Origin: Bradyrhizobium sp. Ash2021
GTDB taxonomy: Bacteria > Pseudomonadota > Alphaproteobacteria > Rhizobiales > Xanthobacteraceae
Direction: 5' to 3'
Length of the DNA stretch: 64,000 nt
Assembly: GCF_031202265.1 (NCBI RefSeq)
Contig: NZ_CP100604.1
Span: forward strand, 3,082,501-3,146,500
The position numbers and the translations under genes were made by a program. Positions 19,899 through 28,557 of this stretch are shown one piece after another (within the stretch, counting starts at the first letter, position 1; the number at the start of each line of letters is the position of its first letter). The notes beneath the pieces are model-generated. The model did no database searches, was not told where the DNA came from, and worked only from the letters and a program-made list of their open reading frames with translations.

Positions 19899-20855
19899 AT
19901 GGCGCGACGAAGTCCGGCAAGGGTGATCGGCAGCCGCCTGTTGCAGGCGCTGCCCGTGATCCTGCTCGCGACCTTCATGGTGTTTGCGCTGTTAAAACTC
20001 GTACCCGGCGACATCGCGGTGACGCTGGCCGGCGACAACGCGTCCGACACCCGCATCGCCGAGATCAAGAAAATCTACGGGCTCGACCGGTCGTTCCTGG
20101 TGCAATATGGCGCCTGGCTCGGAAAAGTCACGCAGGGCGACCTCTCGCAATCGCTGCTGACCGGCGAGAAGGTCGCAACCTCGATCGGGCGCGCGTTTCC
20201 CAACACGCTGCTGATCGTGGCGATCGCGCTGGTGCTGGCGCTGGTGACGGGAATCCCGATGGGCGTCATCGCGGCGATCAAGCCCAATGGATGGGTTGAC
20301 AAATCGGTCAGCATGATCGCTTCCCTCGGCGTCGCGATTCCCGGCTTCTGGCTGGCGATGATTCTGGTCGCCGAAATTTCGCTGAAACTGAACTGGCTGC
20401 CGGCCACCGGCGCAAAATCCTTCAGCGTGTCGCCGGTCGAGGCTGTCAGGCACGCGCTGCTGCCCGGCATTGCGATCGCGGCCTATGGCATGGCCGAGGT
20501 GGCGCGGCAGTTGCGCGGCTCGCTCTTGGAAGTGCTGTCGTCGCAATATGTGCGCACCCTGCACGCCAAGGGCCTGTCGATGTCGCGCATTCTCTGGCAG
20601 CACGGCCTGAAGAATGTCAGCGTCAATCTCTTCACCATCATCAGCCTCCTGGTCAACCGCATGCTGGCGGCGACCGTCGTGATCGAGGCGGTGTTCGCCA
20701 TTCCCGGCCTCGGCAGCCTGATCGTGCGCGGCGCCATCCAGCGTGACTTTCCGATCGTGCAGGGCGTGGTGTTCGCGATGGTGATCGTCGTCATCGCGGT
20801 CAATCTGATCGCGGATCTGCTGTGCGCGGCCGTCGATCCCAGGATCGAGTCATGA
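19899..20855 (+). CDS. Peptide-type ABC transporter permease, DppB family
   Basis: A 318-residue membrane protein beginning 3 nt after the binding-protein stop. Features are the single N-terminal helix (QALPVILLATFMVFALLKLV), a periplasmic segment, and a five-helix BPD_transp_1 core with the EAA-type loop SSQYVRTLHAKGLS. It pairs with the next gene product to form the transport channel. Confidence 0.92.
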   Translation: MARRSPARVIGSRLLQALPVILLATFMVFALLKLVPGDIAVTLAGDNASDTRIAEIKKIYGLDRSFLVQYGAWLGKVTQGDLSQSLLTGEKVATSIGRAFPNTLLIVAIALVLALVTGIPMGVIAAIKPNGWVDKSVSMIASLGVAIPGFWLAMILVAEISLKLNWLPATGAKSFSVSPVEAVRHALLPGIAIAAYGMAEVARQLRGSLLEVLSSQYVRTLHAKGLSMSRILWQHGLKNVSVNLFTIISLLVNRMLAATVVIEAVFAIPGLGSLIVRGAIQRDFPIVQGVVFAMVIVVIAVNLIADLLCAAVDPRIES

Positions 20856-21736
20856 CAGATGTTGCGCTCACGAACCGGGAACTACAGGCTAGGCCCACCC
20901 GCCTGCGCCGCTTCCTGCGCTGGCTCGCCACCGATCTGCGCGCGGCGCTGGCGATCCTCGTGCTGCTGGTGCTCGTGATCGTTGCGATCGGCGCGCCCTG
21001 GATCGCGCCCTATGCGCCGACCGCGCAGGACGTCAACAACATGCTGGCGCCGCCGGGTGCGGCCCATCTGCTCGGCACCGACGATCTCGGCCGCGACATC
21101 TTTAGCCGGCTGATCTACGGCGCGCCGGCGACGGTGTATGCGAGTCTGCTGGCCGTCACGGTGGCGGTCGCCATCGGCTTGCCGGTCGGCCTGATCGCCG
21201 GATTCTTCGGCGGCTGGACCGATGATATCATCAGTCGGGTGATCGACACGTTTTTGTCGTTTCCGGCGATCGTGCTGGCGATCGCGGTCACCGGCGCGCT
21301 CGGCATCGGCCTCACCAACGGCATGATCGCGGTCGGTATCGTGATGTTTCCGGCGCTGGCGCGCATCGTCCGCGCCCGCACGCTGATCGTGCGCCAGGAA
21401 CTCTATGTCGACGCGGCGCGCGGTTTCGGCGCGCCAAGCTGGTACATCCTGTGGAAGCACGTGCTGCCGAATGCGCTGCAGCCGGTGATCGTGCAGGTGA
21501 CGTTGCTGCTGGCGGCCGCATTGTTGGCTGAAGCCAGCCTCAGCTTCCTCGGCCTCGGCATCCAGCCGCCCAATCCAAGCTGGGGCGCAATGCTGGCCCG
21601 CGCCTACCAATATATGGAAATCGCGCCGGAGCAGATGTATGCGCCCGGGCTCGCCATTCTGGTGGTTTCGCTGGCCTTCAACGCGCTCGGAGAATCCTTG
21701 CGCATCGTACTCGATCCGACCATGAAGGATCGCTGA
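20852..21736 (+). CDS. Peptide-type ABC transporter permease, DppC family
   Basis: The 294-residue product begins at the ATG overlapping the DppB stop as ATGA. It has a cytoplasmic basic N-terminus, one helix, the DppC-typical HLLGTDDLGRDIFSRLIYGA segment, and a core with the EAA loop YVDAARGFGAPSW. It completes the five-gene importer and is followed by a family A hairpin that may end the transcript. Confidence 0.92.
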   Translation: MTDVALTNRELQARPTRLRRFLRWLATDLRAALAILVLLVLVIVAIGAPWIAPYAPTAQDVNNMLAPPGAAHLLGTDDLGRDIFSRLIYGAPATVYASLLAVTVAVAIGLPVGLIAGFFGGWTDDIISRVIDTFLSFPAIVLAIAVTGALGIGLTNGMIAVGIVMFPALARIVRARTLIVRQELYVDAARGFGAPSWYILWKHVLPNALQPVIVQVTLLLAAALLAEASLSFLGLGIQPPNPSWGAMLARAYQYMEIAPEQMYAPGLAILVVSLAFNALGESLRIVLDPTMKDR

Positions 21737-21775
21737 GTGTGGCTGTTAATTGTCAAAGCAACGCGAGCTGCCCTC

Positions 21776-21925
21776 TTACCTCGCCCCGCTTGCGGGGAGA
21801 GGTCGGCGCGCAGCGCCGGGTGAGGGGGACACTCAACGAGCGTGCTTGCGGAAACTCCCCCTCACCCGAAGCCTTCGCTTCGCTACGGCTTCGACCTCTC
21901 CCCGCAAGCGGGGCGAGGTGAAGTG
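21776..21925. repeat. Family A intergenic hairpin repeat, copy A2
   Basis: Outer arms CCTCGCCCCGCTTGCGGGG and CCCCGCAAGCGGGGCGAGG are near-perfect complements about 110 bp apart. Inner arms GGGTGAGGGG and CCCCTCACCC, plus a GAAGC/GCTTC hairpin, complete a cruciform-like element between the dppC-type gene and the acyl-CoA carboxylase gene. Confidence 0.82.
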
Positions 21926-21980
21926 ACCTCTCGCTCACTGATGCAACTCACTACGTTCTAGAGTCCAAACGGAACCGCAT

Positions 21981-24900
21981 ATGCCCTTCAAGAAACTGCT
22001 GATCGCCAATCGCGGCGAGATTGCCATTCGCATCGCACGTGCCGCCGGCGAGGCCGGTCTTGCCACGGTCGCGATCTATCCCGCCGACGACGCGCTGTCG
22101 CTGCACGTCCGCAGCGCGGACGAGGCCTACGAAATCCCGGGGCGGGGCGCGCGGGCCTATCTCGACATCGAGGCGGTCGTCGCCGCCGCCAGGGCGACCG
22201 GGTGCGACGCGCTGCATCCCGGCTACGGCTTTCTCAGCGAGAATTCCGCGCTGGCGCGGCGCTGCGCGGAGCAGGGGATCACCTTCGTCGGCCCCTCGCC
22301 GGAGGCGCTGGACCTGTTCGGCGACAAGGCGCAGGCCAAGGCGCTGGCCAAACGTTGCGGCGTTCCCATTATCGATGGCACGAGCGGTGCGACCAGTCTC
22401 GACGAAGCCAAGGCGTTTTTTGCATCATTGGGCGCCAGCGGCGCGATCATGATCAAGGCGATCGCCGGCGGCGGCGGGCGCGGCATGCGCATTGTGGACG
22501 ATGCCGCCAAGCTGGAAGAGGCCTATGCGCGCTGCCAGTCCGAGGCCAGGGCGGCCTTCGGCAGCGATGGCGTCTATGTCGAACGCCTGATCCGCAACGC
22601 CCGCCACATCGAGGTGCAGATCATCGGCGACCGCCATGGCGCGATCAGCCATCTGTGGGAGCGCGAATGCACTATCCAGCGCCGTAACCAGAAGCTGATC
22701 GAGGTGGCACCCAGCCCCTCGCTGGATGACGCCCTGCGCAAGCGCATCATCGAGGCGGCAAAAGCGCTTGCCGCGGCGGCGCTCTACGACAATCTCGGCA
22801 CCTTCGAGTTCCTGGTCGATATCGACGCCAAAGGCGGCGACACCGCGTTCGCCTTCATCGAGGCCAATCCGCGGCTTCAGGTCGAGCATACCGTCACCGA
22901 GGAGGTGCTCGGCGTCGATCTGGTGAAATCGCAGCTCGCGGTCGCGGCCGGTGCTACGCTGGCTTCGCTCGGCCTTGCGCAGGCTTCGGTCCCCACGCCG
23001 CGCGGCTATGCGATGCAGCTTCGCGTCAACATGGAGGTGATGGACGCCAACGGCGTGACCAGGCCGACCGGCGGCACGCTTGCGGTGTTCGACCTGCCGT
23101 CCGGTCCCAGCGTTCGCGTCGATACCTTTGGCTACACCGGTTACAGGACCAGCGCGGCCTTCGACTCCCTGCTCGCAAAAGTCATTGTCCATTCGCCGGG
23201 CGCGAACTGGGGAGATGTGGTTCAGAAAGCCACGCGCAGCTTGCGCGAATTCCGCATCGGCGGCGTCACCACCAATATCCCGTTCCTCGGCGCGGTGCTG
23301 GCGCATCCGGAATTTATCGCCAACCACATCAGTACCGGCTTCATCGATACCCATGTCGCGGCATTGGTCGGCGCGGCAAACGAGATTTCCGAGCCGTTGT
23401 TTTTCGAAGCGACCGGCGCTGCCGGCGATGGCGCCAAATCCTTGGCCAGCGAAACCGCGCCGGCAGGTTCGGTCCCGGTGCCGGCGCCGCTGCAGGGCAC
23501 GATTGTTGCGATCGAGGTCGGCGAGGGCGACCTCGTTCGTCCCGGGCAGCAAATCGCCGTGCTCGAATCCATGAAGATGGAACACCTCGTGACCGCGCCG
23601 CATGGCGGCAGGGTGACCAGGATCGCGGCCGGTGTCGGCGTGACGCTGATGCAGGACGAGGCGATTCTGTTCCTCGAGCCGGCCGAGATCGATGGCCATC
23701 ATGAGGCCGAAGAGGAAGACATCGACCTCGATCACATCCGCCCCGACCTCGCCGAACTGATCGCGCGCCACGCCATCACGCTGGACGAAAACCGCCCGGC
23801 CTCGGTCGAGCGCCGGCGCAAGACCAATCAGCGAACCGCGCGCGAAAACATCGCGCAGCTGGTCGATGCGGGCTCGTTCGTCGAATACGGCTCGCTGGCG
23901 ATCGCCGCCCAGCGCCGGCGGCGCAAGGTCGACGACCTCATCCGGAACACGCCCGCCGACGGGCTGATCTCGGGTGTTGCCACCGTCAACGCGGAAAAAT
24001 TCGGCGCGGAAGGCGCACGCTGCATGGTGATCTCCTATGACTATACCGTGCTGGCCGGCACCCAGGGCCACATGAACCACAAGAAGATCGACCGCATGCT
24101 CGGCCTGACCGAGCAGTGGCGCCTGCCGCTGGTGTTTTATGCCGAAGGCGGCGGCGGCCGTCCCGGCGATACCGACCGGCTCGGCATGACCGGCCTCGAC
24201 GGGCCGTCCTTCGTGCAGTTTGCAAAGCTGTCCGGGCTGGTGCCGGTCATCGGCGTCGTCTCCGGCTATTGTTTTGCGGGCAACGCCGCGATGCTCGGCT
24301 GCTGCGATGTCATCATTGCGACGAGGAACGCATCGATCGGGATGGGCGGCCCCGCGATGATCGAGGGCGGCGGCCTCGGCGTCTATCACCCCGCCGAAGT
24401 CGGGCCGGTCTCGTTCCAGTCGCCGAACGGCGTCATCGACATCCTGGTCGAGGACGAGCAGGAAGCCACCGCCGCCGCGCAAAAATACCTGTCGTATTTT
24501 CAGGGCGCGGTTTCGGATTGGAAAGCGCCGGACCAGCGCCTGCTGCGGCGGGCGATCCCGGAAAATCGCTTACGCGTCTACGACATCCGCAATGTCATCG
24601 ATCTGCTGGCCGACGAAGGCTCGGTGCTGGAAATCCGCCGGGATTTTGCCGTCGGCATGATCACCGCCTTCATTCGCATCGAGGGCAAGCCGTTCGGATT
24701 GATCGCCAACAACCCAAAACATCTCGGCGGCGCGATCGACGCGCCGGCCGGCGACAAGGCCGCGCGCTTCCTGCAGCTGTGCGATGCCTTCGACATCCCG
24801 ATCGTATCCCTGTGCGACACGCCGGGCTTCATGGTCGGCCCTGAGGCCGAGAAGACCGCGATCGTGCGCCATGTGGCGCGGATGTTCGTGACCGGCGCCA

Positions 24901-25292
24901 GCCTCACCGTGCCGCTGTTCGGCATCGTGCTGCGCAAGGGTTACGGCCTCGGCGCGCAGTCGATGATCGGCGGAGGCTTTCATGCCTCGTTCTTCACGGT
25001 GGCGTGGCCGACCGGCGAGTTCGGCGGCATGGGTCTCGAAGGCTATGTCCGGCTCGGCTTCCGCAAGGAGATGGAGGCGATCGAAGACCCGGTCGAGCGC
25101 GAGAACTACTACAAGGCCAAGGTCGCCGAGCTCTATGCCAACGGTAAGGCGGTCTCGATTGCCTCGGTGCTCGAGATCGATGAGGTGATCGATCCCGCCG
25201 ACACGCGGCACTGGATCATGTCGGGCCTGCGCTCGGTGCCGAAGCCGGAGCCGCGCAGCGGCCGCAAGCGGCCGTGCATCGATGCGTGGTGA
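21981..25292 (+). CDS. Single-chain biotin-dependent acyl-CoA carboxylase (BC-BCCP-CT fusion)
   Basis: A 1103-residue polypeptide carrying all catalytic parts of an acyl-CoA carboxylase. Biotin carboxylase occupies about 1-450 (KKLLIANRGEIAIRIARAAG; ATP-grasp GGGGRGMRIV). A biotinyl domain at about 485-560 carries the modified lysine in LESMKMEH. A carboxyltransferase spans about 590-1085 and fuses both halves of the usual CT (GYCFAGNAAMLGCCDV; CDTPGFMVGPEAE). Acetyl- and propionyl-CoA carboxylases normally split these across two to four subunits; single-chain versions of about 120 kDa are known for long-chain acyl-CoA carboxylases. Substrate is not deducible. Proximity to a CoA-transferase suggests assimilation of a CoA thioester from the upstream catabolic island (inference). 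Confidence 0.93.
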   Translation: MPFKKLLIANRGEIAIRIARAAGEAGLATVAIYPADDALSLHVRSADEAYEIPGRGARAYLDIEAVVAAARATGCDALHPGYGFLSENSALARRCAEQGITFVGPSPEALDLFGDKAQAKALAKRCGVPIIDGTSGATSLDEAKAFFASLGASGAIMIKAIAGGGGRGMRIVDDAAKLEEAYARCQSEARAAFGSDGVYVERLIRNARHIEVQIIGDRHGAISHLWERECTIQRRNQKLIEVAPSPSLDDALRKRIIEAAKALAAAALYDNLGTFEFLVDIDAKGGDTAFAFIEANPRLQVEHTVTEEVLGVDLVKSQLAVAAGATLASLGLAQASVPTPRGYAMQLRVNMEVMDANGVTRPTGGTLAVFDLPSGPSVRVDTFGYTGYRTSAAFDSLLAKVIVHSPGANWGDVVQKATRSLREFRIGGVTTNIPFLGAVLAHPEFIANHISTGFIDTHVAALVGAANEISEPLFFEATGAAGDGAKSLASETAPAGSVPVPAPLQGTIVAIEVGEGDLVRPGQQIAVLESMKMEHLVTAPHGGRVTRIAAGVGVTLMQDEAILFLEPAEIDGHHEAEEEDIDLDHIRPDLAELIARHAITLDENRPASVERRRKTNQRTARENIAQLVDAGSFVEYGSLAIAAQRRRRKVDDLIRNTPADGLISGVATVNAEKFGAEGARCMVISYDYTVLAGTQGHMNHKKIDRMLGLTEQWRLPLVFYAEGGGGRPGDTDRLGMTGLDGPSFVQFAKLSGLVPVIGVVSGYCFAGNAAMLGCCDVIIATRNASIGMGGPAMIEGGGLGVYHPAEVGPVSFQSPNGVIDILVEDEQEATAAAQKYLSYFQGAVSDWKAPDQRLLRRAIPENRLRVYDIRNVIDLLADEGSVLEIRRDFAVGMITAFIRIEGKPFGLIANNPKHLGGAIDAPAGDKAARFLQLCDAFDIPIVSLCDTPGFMVGPEAEKTAIVRHVARMFVTGASLTVPLFGIVLRKGYGLGAQSMIGGGFHASFFTVAWPTGEFGGMGLEGYVRLGFRKEMEAIEDPVERENYYKAKVAELYANGKAVSIASVLEIDEVIDPADTRHWIMSGLRSVPKPEPRSGRKRPCIDAW

Positions 25293-25312
25293 TGGAAAGG
25301 GATTCCATCAAC

Positions 25313-25344
25313 CGTCATCGCGACCCGTTGGCTCGCAATGACGG
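25313..25344. repeat. Decayed family B repeat, copy B5
   Basis: A remnant reading CGTCATCGCGACCCGTTGG then CTCGCAATGACGGG keeps only the outer arms of the family B element, immediately after the carboxylase gene. The CGACCCGTTGGCTC core also occurs within copy B2 and in the remnant at 52759, indicating a common deletion derivative. Confidence 0.55.
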
Positions 25345-25359
25345 GTTTGGGCTTGGATG

Positions 25360-25870
25360 CAATACGCAAAATGCCCGACGGGCAAATCAGTATTTTCTGT
25401 CAAGTCCTTCGTAAGAAAAAATCCTGCTTGCCCTCATGGGGCAAATCAGTGGCATTTCTCCGCGCGTCTCACCCGACAAGAGGGGCGGCTCGCGATCGTC
25501 ACGAAACGCGCGGTGGGATGCGGTGGACGTGGATGCGCCTTTGACGAACGGCGCTGATGCGGACGGCGAAGTCGTGTGGTCCTGACGCCCCGATGCTGGC
25601 GTCAAGTTCCAGGGAAGCAAGCTTCTCAGGGGCGACGGTGGCAAGAAAGCCCGTTCACCGGGGAGAGCGCGAAGTAAGCCGTAAAACCATTGCGCAGGGA
25701 AGGCCGGATTGCCTCCGCTGAACCTGTATGCTCGTGTGCGTGTTCTTATGCACAAATTGCACGCGAGACCGCGGGTGCAGCGCGCACCCGGCTTTCCCTG
25801 CGCCCTCTGTTTTCGAGAGGGCCAAATAATTCACAAACCTCGGGCGCGTCGCGCCGCGAGAAGGCGGACT
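25360..25870. repeat. Approximately 500-bp non-coding dispersed repeat (family E)
   Basis: No convincing gene lies here, although short frames are open on both strands. The sequence contains GGTGGCAAGAAAGCCCG, TTCACCGGGGAGAGCGCGAAG, CGCAGGGAAGGCCGGATTG and GGTGCAGCGCGCACCCGG. I recall a closely similar block recurring many times in Bradyrhizobium and Rhodopseudomonas genomes, where it spawns spurious hypothetical proteins (for example a minus-strand peptide containing GAGKAGCALHPRSRVQ). It may be a structured RNA, a small non-autonomous element or an architectural repeat; its function is unknown to me. Element limits are approximate. Confidence 0.6.
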
Positions 25871-25882
25871 CATGTTTGGCAC

Positions 25883-25969
25883 CGTCATTGCGAGGAGCAC
25901 TTGCGACGAAGCAATCCATTGCTCCGCTTGCGCCGATGGATGGATTGCTTCGCTACGCTCGCAATGACG
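25883..25969. repeat. Family B intergenic inverted repeat, copy B3
   Basis: CGTCATTGCGAGGAGCAC, then GAAGCAATCCATTG, pairs with GGATTGCTTCG and CTCGCAATGACG around a central GCTTGCGC-containing loop. It lies directly after the family E block, so two unrelated repeat families are nested in one intergenic region. Confidence 0.8.
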
Positions 25970-25994
25970 TGGATAGGTCAGTGCGACCCCCTGT

Positions 25995-26098
25995 CGTCAT
26001 CGCCCGCGAAGGCGGGCGATCCAGTATTCCAGAGACGTCAATGATAGAAGCGAGAAGCCGCGGCGTACTGGATTCCCCGCTTTCGCGGGGGATGACGG
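25995..26098. repeat. Family C-like intergenic inverted repeat, copy C2
   Basis: Left arm CGTCATCGCCCGCGAAGGCG with GGGCGATCCAGTA; right arm TACTGGATTCCCCGC, then TTTCGCGGGGGATGACG. The arms pair over most of their length around an approximately 30-nt centre. It is just downstream of the monooxygenase stop codon (26131, minus strand), so it may act as a transcript 3' end. Confidence 0.75.
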
Positions 26099-26130
26099 CC
26101 GGTGGGCGCGGAAGGTCCGCGCGCAAGAAC

Positions 26131-27768
26131 TTACCCCAGCCGCAACTCCTCATACCCCTTCGCAGCCACCTCATCGCACTTCGCGCGATAGGCCGGCGCG
26201 CTGCCGCTGTAGCGGGCGACGATGCGGGTTTGCTTGCCCTCGACATTGGAGTTGATCCCGGTCATCCAGGAATTGACCTCGTTGGACAAGAGGCCGACGC
26301 CGAGCGCCTTGACGTGATCGGTCCACGACGCCACGCCGGCAGAGGTCGCCTCCAGCCGCGTCAGGTTGTTTTCCCGCGCAAAGCGGATCAGGCCGGTGAC
26401 CCAGTCGACGCTGTATTCGATGCTGCGCGGAATATTGCCGAGCGCGGTGTGCGGCCCCATCAGCATCATCATGTTGGGAAAACCGTCGACCATGATGCCG
26501 AGATAGGTCTGTGGCCCGCTCTTCCACTTGTCCTTCAGTCGCGCGCCGTCGACGCCGCGAAAATCGATCTTGTCGAAGCTGCCGGTGATGGCGTCGAATC
26601 CGGTGGCGAAAATGATGATGTCGAATTCGTATTCCTTGGCACTGGTCTTGATGCCCCGAGGCGTGATCCGTTCGATCGGCGTTTCCGTGATGTCGACCAG
26701 CTCGACATTGTCGCGGTTGTAGACCTCGTAATAAAAGGTCTCGAGCGGAAGGCGGCGGGTGCCAAAGCCGTGATTCCTGGGGATCAGTTTCTCCGCCACC
26801 TTCTGGTCGTTGACACGCGCGCGGATCTTGCGCGCGACGAAATCGCTGATCGTGGCATTGGCCTTGCGGTCGATCAGGATGTCGCGGAAATTGCCCTGCC
26901 AGATGCCGAAGCCGCGCTCGCCGTACAGCCTTTCGTAGAACGCCTCGCGCTCCTCATCGGACACCTCGAACGCGCCGCGCGGATCCGGCGTGTGCAGGAA
27001 GCACGCAAACGTCTCCTGGCAGCGGGCGAACATTTCAGGATAGCCGGCTTTGATCTTCTGCTGCGTCTCGGCGTCGATCTTGCCGTTGTGCAGCGGCGCG
27101 CACCAATTGGGTGTGCGCTGGAACACGGTGAGATGCCCGACGCTTCCGGCAATGGTCTGGATGGTCTGCACGCCGGTGGCGCCGGTGCCGATCACGGCGA
27201 CACGTTTTCCGGCAAAATCGACCGGCTCATGCGGCCATCGCGCGGTATGGAAGGATTGTCCTTTAAAACTGTCGCGGCCCTCGATGCGCGGCAGCGTCGG
27301 CGTCGACAGCGGGCCGATCGCGGTGATCAGGAAGCGGGCGCGGAAGTTTTGGCCGTCCTCCAGCGTGACATTCCAGCTTCGTACATCCTCCTGATAGATC
27401 GCGGCCGTGACCCGGCTGCGAAACTGGATGTCGCGGCGCAGATCGAATTTGTCGGCGACGTGCTGGAGGTAGCGCAGCGTTTCCGGCTGGCCGGCGAAAT
27501 GCTCGGACCAGTCCCATTCCGCCAGCAACTCTTTGGAAAAAGAGTAGCCGTAGGAATAGCTCTCGGAATCGAAGCGGGCGCCGGGATAGCGGTTCCAGTA
27601 CCAGGTGCCGCCGACCTCGGTGCCGGCCTCCAGCACGCGCACCCGCAACCCCTGTTCGCGCAAGCGATAGAGCTGGTACAGGCCCGACATGCCGGCGCCG
27701 ACGATGATGGCGTCGTATTCCGGCACGGCTGTAGTTTGAGGTCGTTCGGTCTGGCTCGCATTGGCCAC
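26131..27768 (-). CDS. Baeyer-Villiger flavin-containing monooxygenase
   Basis: A 545-residue class B flavoprotein. It contains the exact type I Baeyer-Villiger fingerprint FxGxxxHxxxWP as FKGQSFHTARWP near residue 170. This is flanked by two dinucleotide-binding motifs: GAGMSG near 24 for FAD and GTGATG near 193 for NADPH. The start is GTG with GGGAG 8 nt upstream. Such enzymes insert oxygen next to a ketone, giving esters or lactones (cyclohexanone, cyclopentadecanone or steroid monooxygenases). It is divergent from the small protein and the P450/GMC genes. Together these could hydroxylate, oxidise and cleave an alicyclic or terpenoid substrate (inference). Confidence 0.93.
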   Translation of the reverse strand: MANASQTERPQTTAVPEYDAIIVGAGMSGLYQLYRLREQGLRVRVLEAGTEVGGTWYWNRYPGARFDSESYSYGYSFSKELLAEWDWSEHFAGQPETLRYLQHVADKFDLRRDIQFRSRVTAAIYQEDVRSWNVTLEDGQNFRARFLITAIGPLSTPTLPRIEGRDSFKGQSFHTARWPHEPVDFAGKRVAVIGTGATGVQTIQTIAGSVGHLTVFQRTPNWCAPLHNGKIDAETQQKIKAGYPEMFARCQETFACFLHTPDPRGAFEVSDEEREAFYERLYGERGFGIWQGNFRDILIDRKANATISDFVARKIRARVNDQKVAEKLIPRNHGFGTRRLPLETFYYEVYNRDNVELVDITETPIERITPRGIKTSAKEYEFDIIIFATGFDAITGSFDKIDFRGVDGARLKDKWKSGPQTYLGIMVDGFPNMMMLMGPHTALGNIPRSIEYSVDWVTGLIRFARENNLTRLEATSAGVASWTDHVKALGVGLLSNEVNSWMTGINSNVEGKQTRIVARYSGSAPAYRAKCDEVAAKGYEELRLG

Positions 27769-27920
27769 TTGGCATTACTCCCGGGATACTTGGTTGACCC
27801 AAACGCTATCCGGTCTCGCGCCCATCAACAAACCTCGGAGCGCGTAGCTGCTATCGCGAATTGGCGGGCGCTCCAGGCGTGCCCGCGCTCTTCCGTCGGC
27901 TTGCCGCATCGCTCGCACAG

Positions 27921-27934
27921 GTATAATATTATAC
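27921..27934. promoter_or_regulatory. 14-bp perfect palindrome GTATAATATTATAC, candidate operator/promoter
   Basis: An AT-only-core palindrome in an otherwise GC-rich region between the divergent monooxygenase (start 27768) and small-protein gene (start 27969). It contains a TATAAT sequence and is preceded by TTGCCG at 27901, so it could overlap a sigma70 -10 box and act as a repressor site. No regulator gene adjoins it. Confidence 0.45.
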
Positions 27935-27968
27935 AACGATCAACCTTGGATATTTGAGAGGTCGAACC

Positions 27969-28412
27969 ATGGCATATGCGCAACCGGCCGCGGCGCTCGC
28001 GGGCAAATGGACCTATCGAAGCTTTCTCAACGACCCGACGCTGATCGGCGACGATCCGAATACGGCGCCGGCGAACCTGTATGCGCTGCTGTTCGCGGAG
28101 GCCGTGTTCACGTTCGAGATTCCGAACGATACGACGCTGACGGGTGCGATCGACTGGACCGGCGGCGGCCTCGATCTTAAGGGAAAGATCCGGGAGAACG
28201 ACGGTGGACCGATCGTGGAGATCGTCGGTACCGGGCGCCCCAACACCGGTACCGCGAACTGGGAGTATGATTATCACGGCCAGCTTGCCTATCAGTGGCC
28301 GAACGGCGTCAACCAGGTGCCGGCGATCGTCGGTAACGTGATCCGTGCAAAACCTCACAACGGCAACCCTGCGGGCGTGGTGGCGTCTTTCATCGCGGTC
28401 AAGCAGCCCTGA
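27969..28412 (+). CDS. Small hypothetical protein, predicted beta-rich
   Basis: 147 residues starting at the ATG behind GAGAGG; an in-frame upstream start at 27954 lacks support. I do not recognise the family. The sequence alternates hydrophobic strands and glycine turns (LAGKWTYRSFLNDP, AVFTFEIPNDTTLTGAIDW, IVEIVGTGRPN, WEYDYHGQLAYQW), suggesting a small beta barrel or sandwich. There is no signal peptide, cysteine or metal motif. It sits between the Baeyer-Villiger monooxygenase and the P450 and may be an accessory or substrate-binding component, but this is unsupported beyond position. Confidence 0.75.
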   Translation: MAYAQPAAALAGKWTYRSFLNDPTLIGDDPNTAPANLYALLFAEAVFTFEIPNDTTLTGAIDWTGGGLDLKGKIRENDGGPIVEIVGTGRPNTGTANWEYDYHGQLAYQWPNGVNQVPAIVGNVIRAKPHNGNPAGVVASFIAVKQP

Positions 28413-28557
28413 GCGCTCGTCAGATCCACGCCTGGTCGGCTTTACTAAGCATCCGGTTTGACTCTATCGTCTGCCGCCCGGGCCCGGCCGTATCGACGCG
28501 TCCGGGCTCAAGACGACGATCGCGTCAAGCGGCGACGGCAAATGAGGGAGCGAAGCG

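Noticed and set aside
22425..24482. 685-codon open frame on the minus strand
   Set aside because: Antisense to the acyl-CoA carboxylase; no recognisable domain and low-complexity shadow composition.
25655..25900. 81-codon minus-strand frame containing GAGKAGCALHPRSRVQ
   Set aside because: I recall similar strings annotated as hypothetical proteins in Bradyrhizobium, but it lies in a dispersed non-coding repeat, has open frames on both strands and no good ribosome site. I treat it as a by-product of the repeat.
25690..27957. 755-codon plus-strand frame through the repeat island and monooxygenase
   Set aside because: Starts inside a repeat and then runs antisense to the Baeyer-Villiger monooxygenase with its exact fingerprint.
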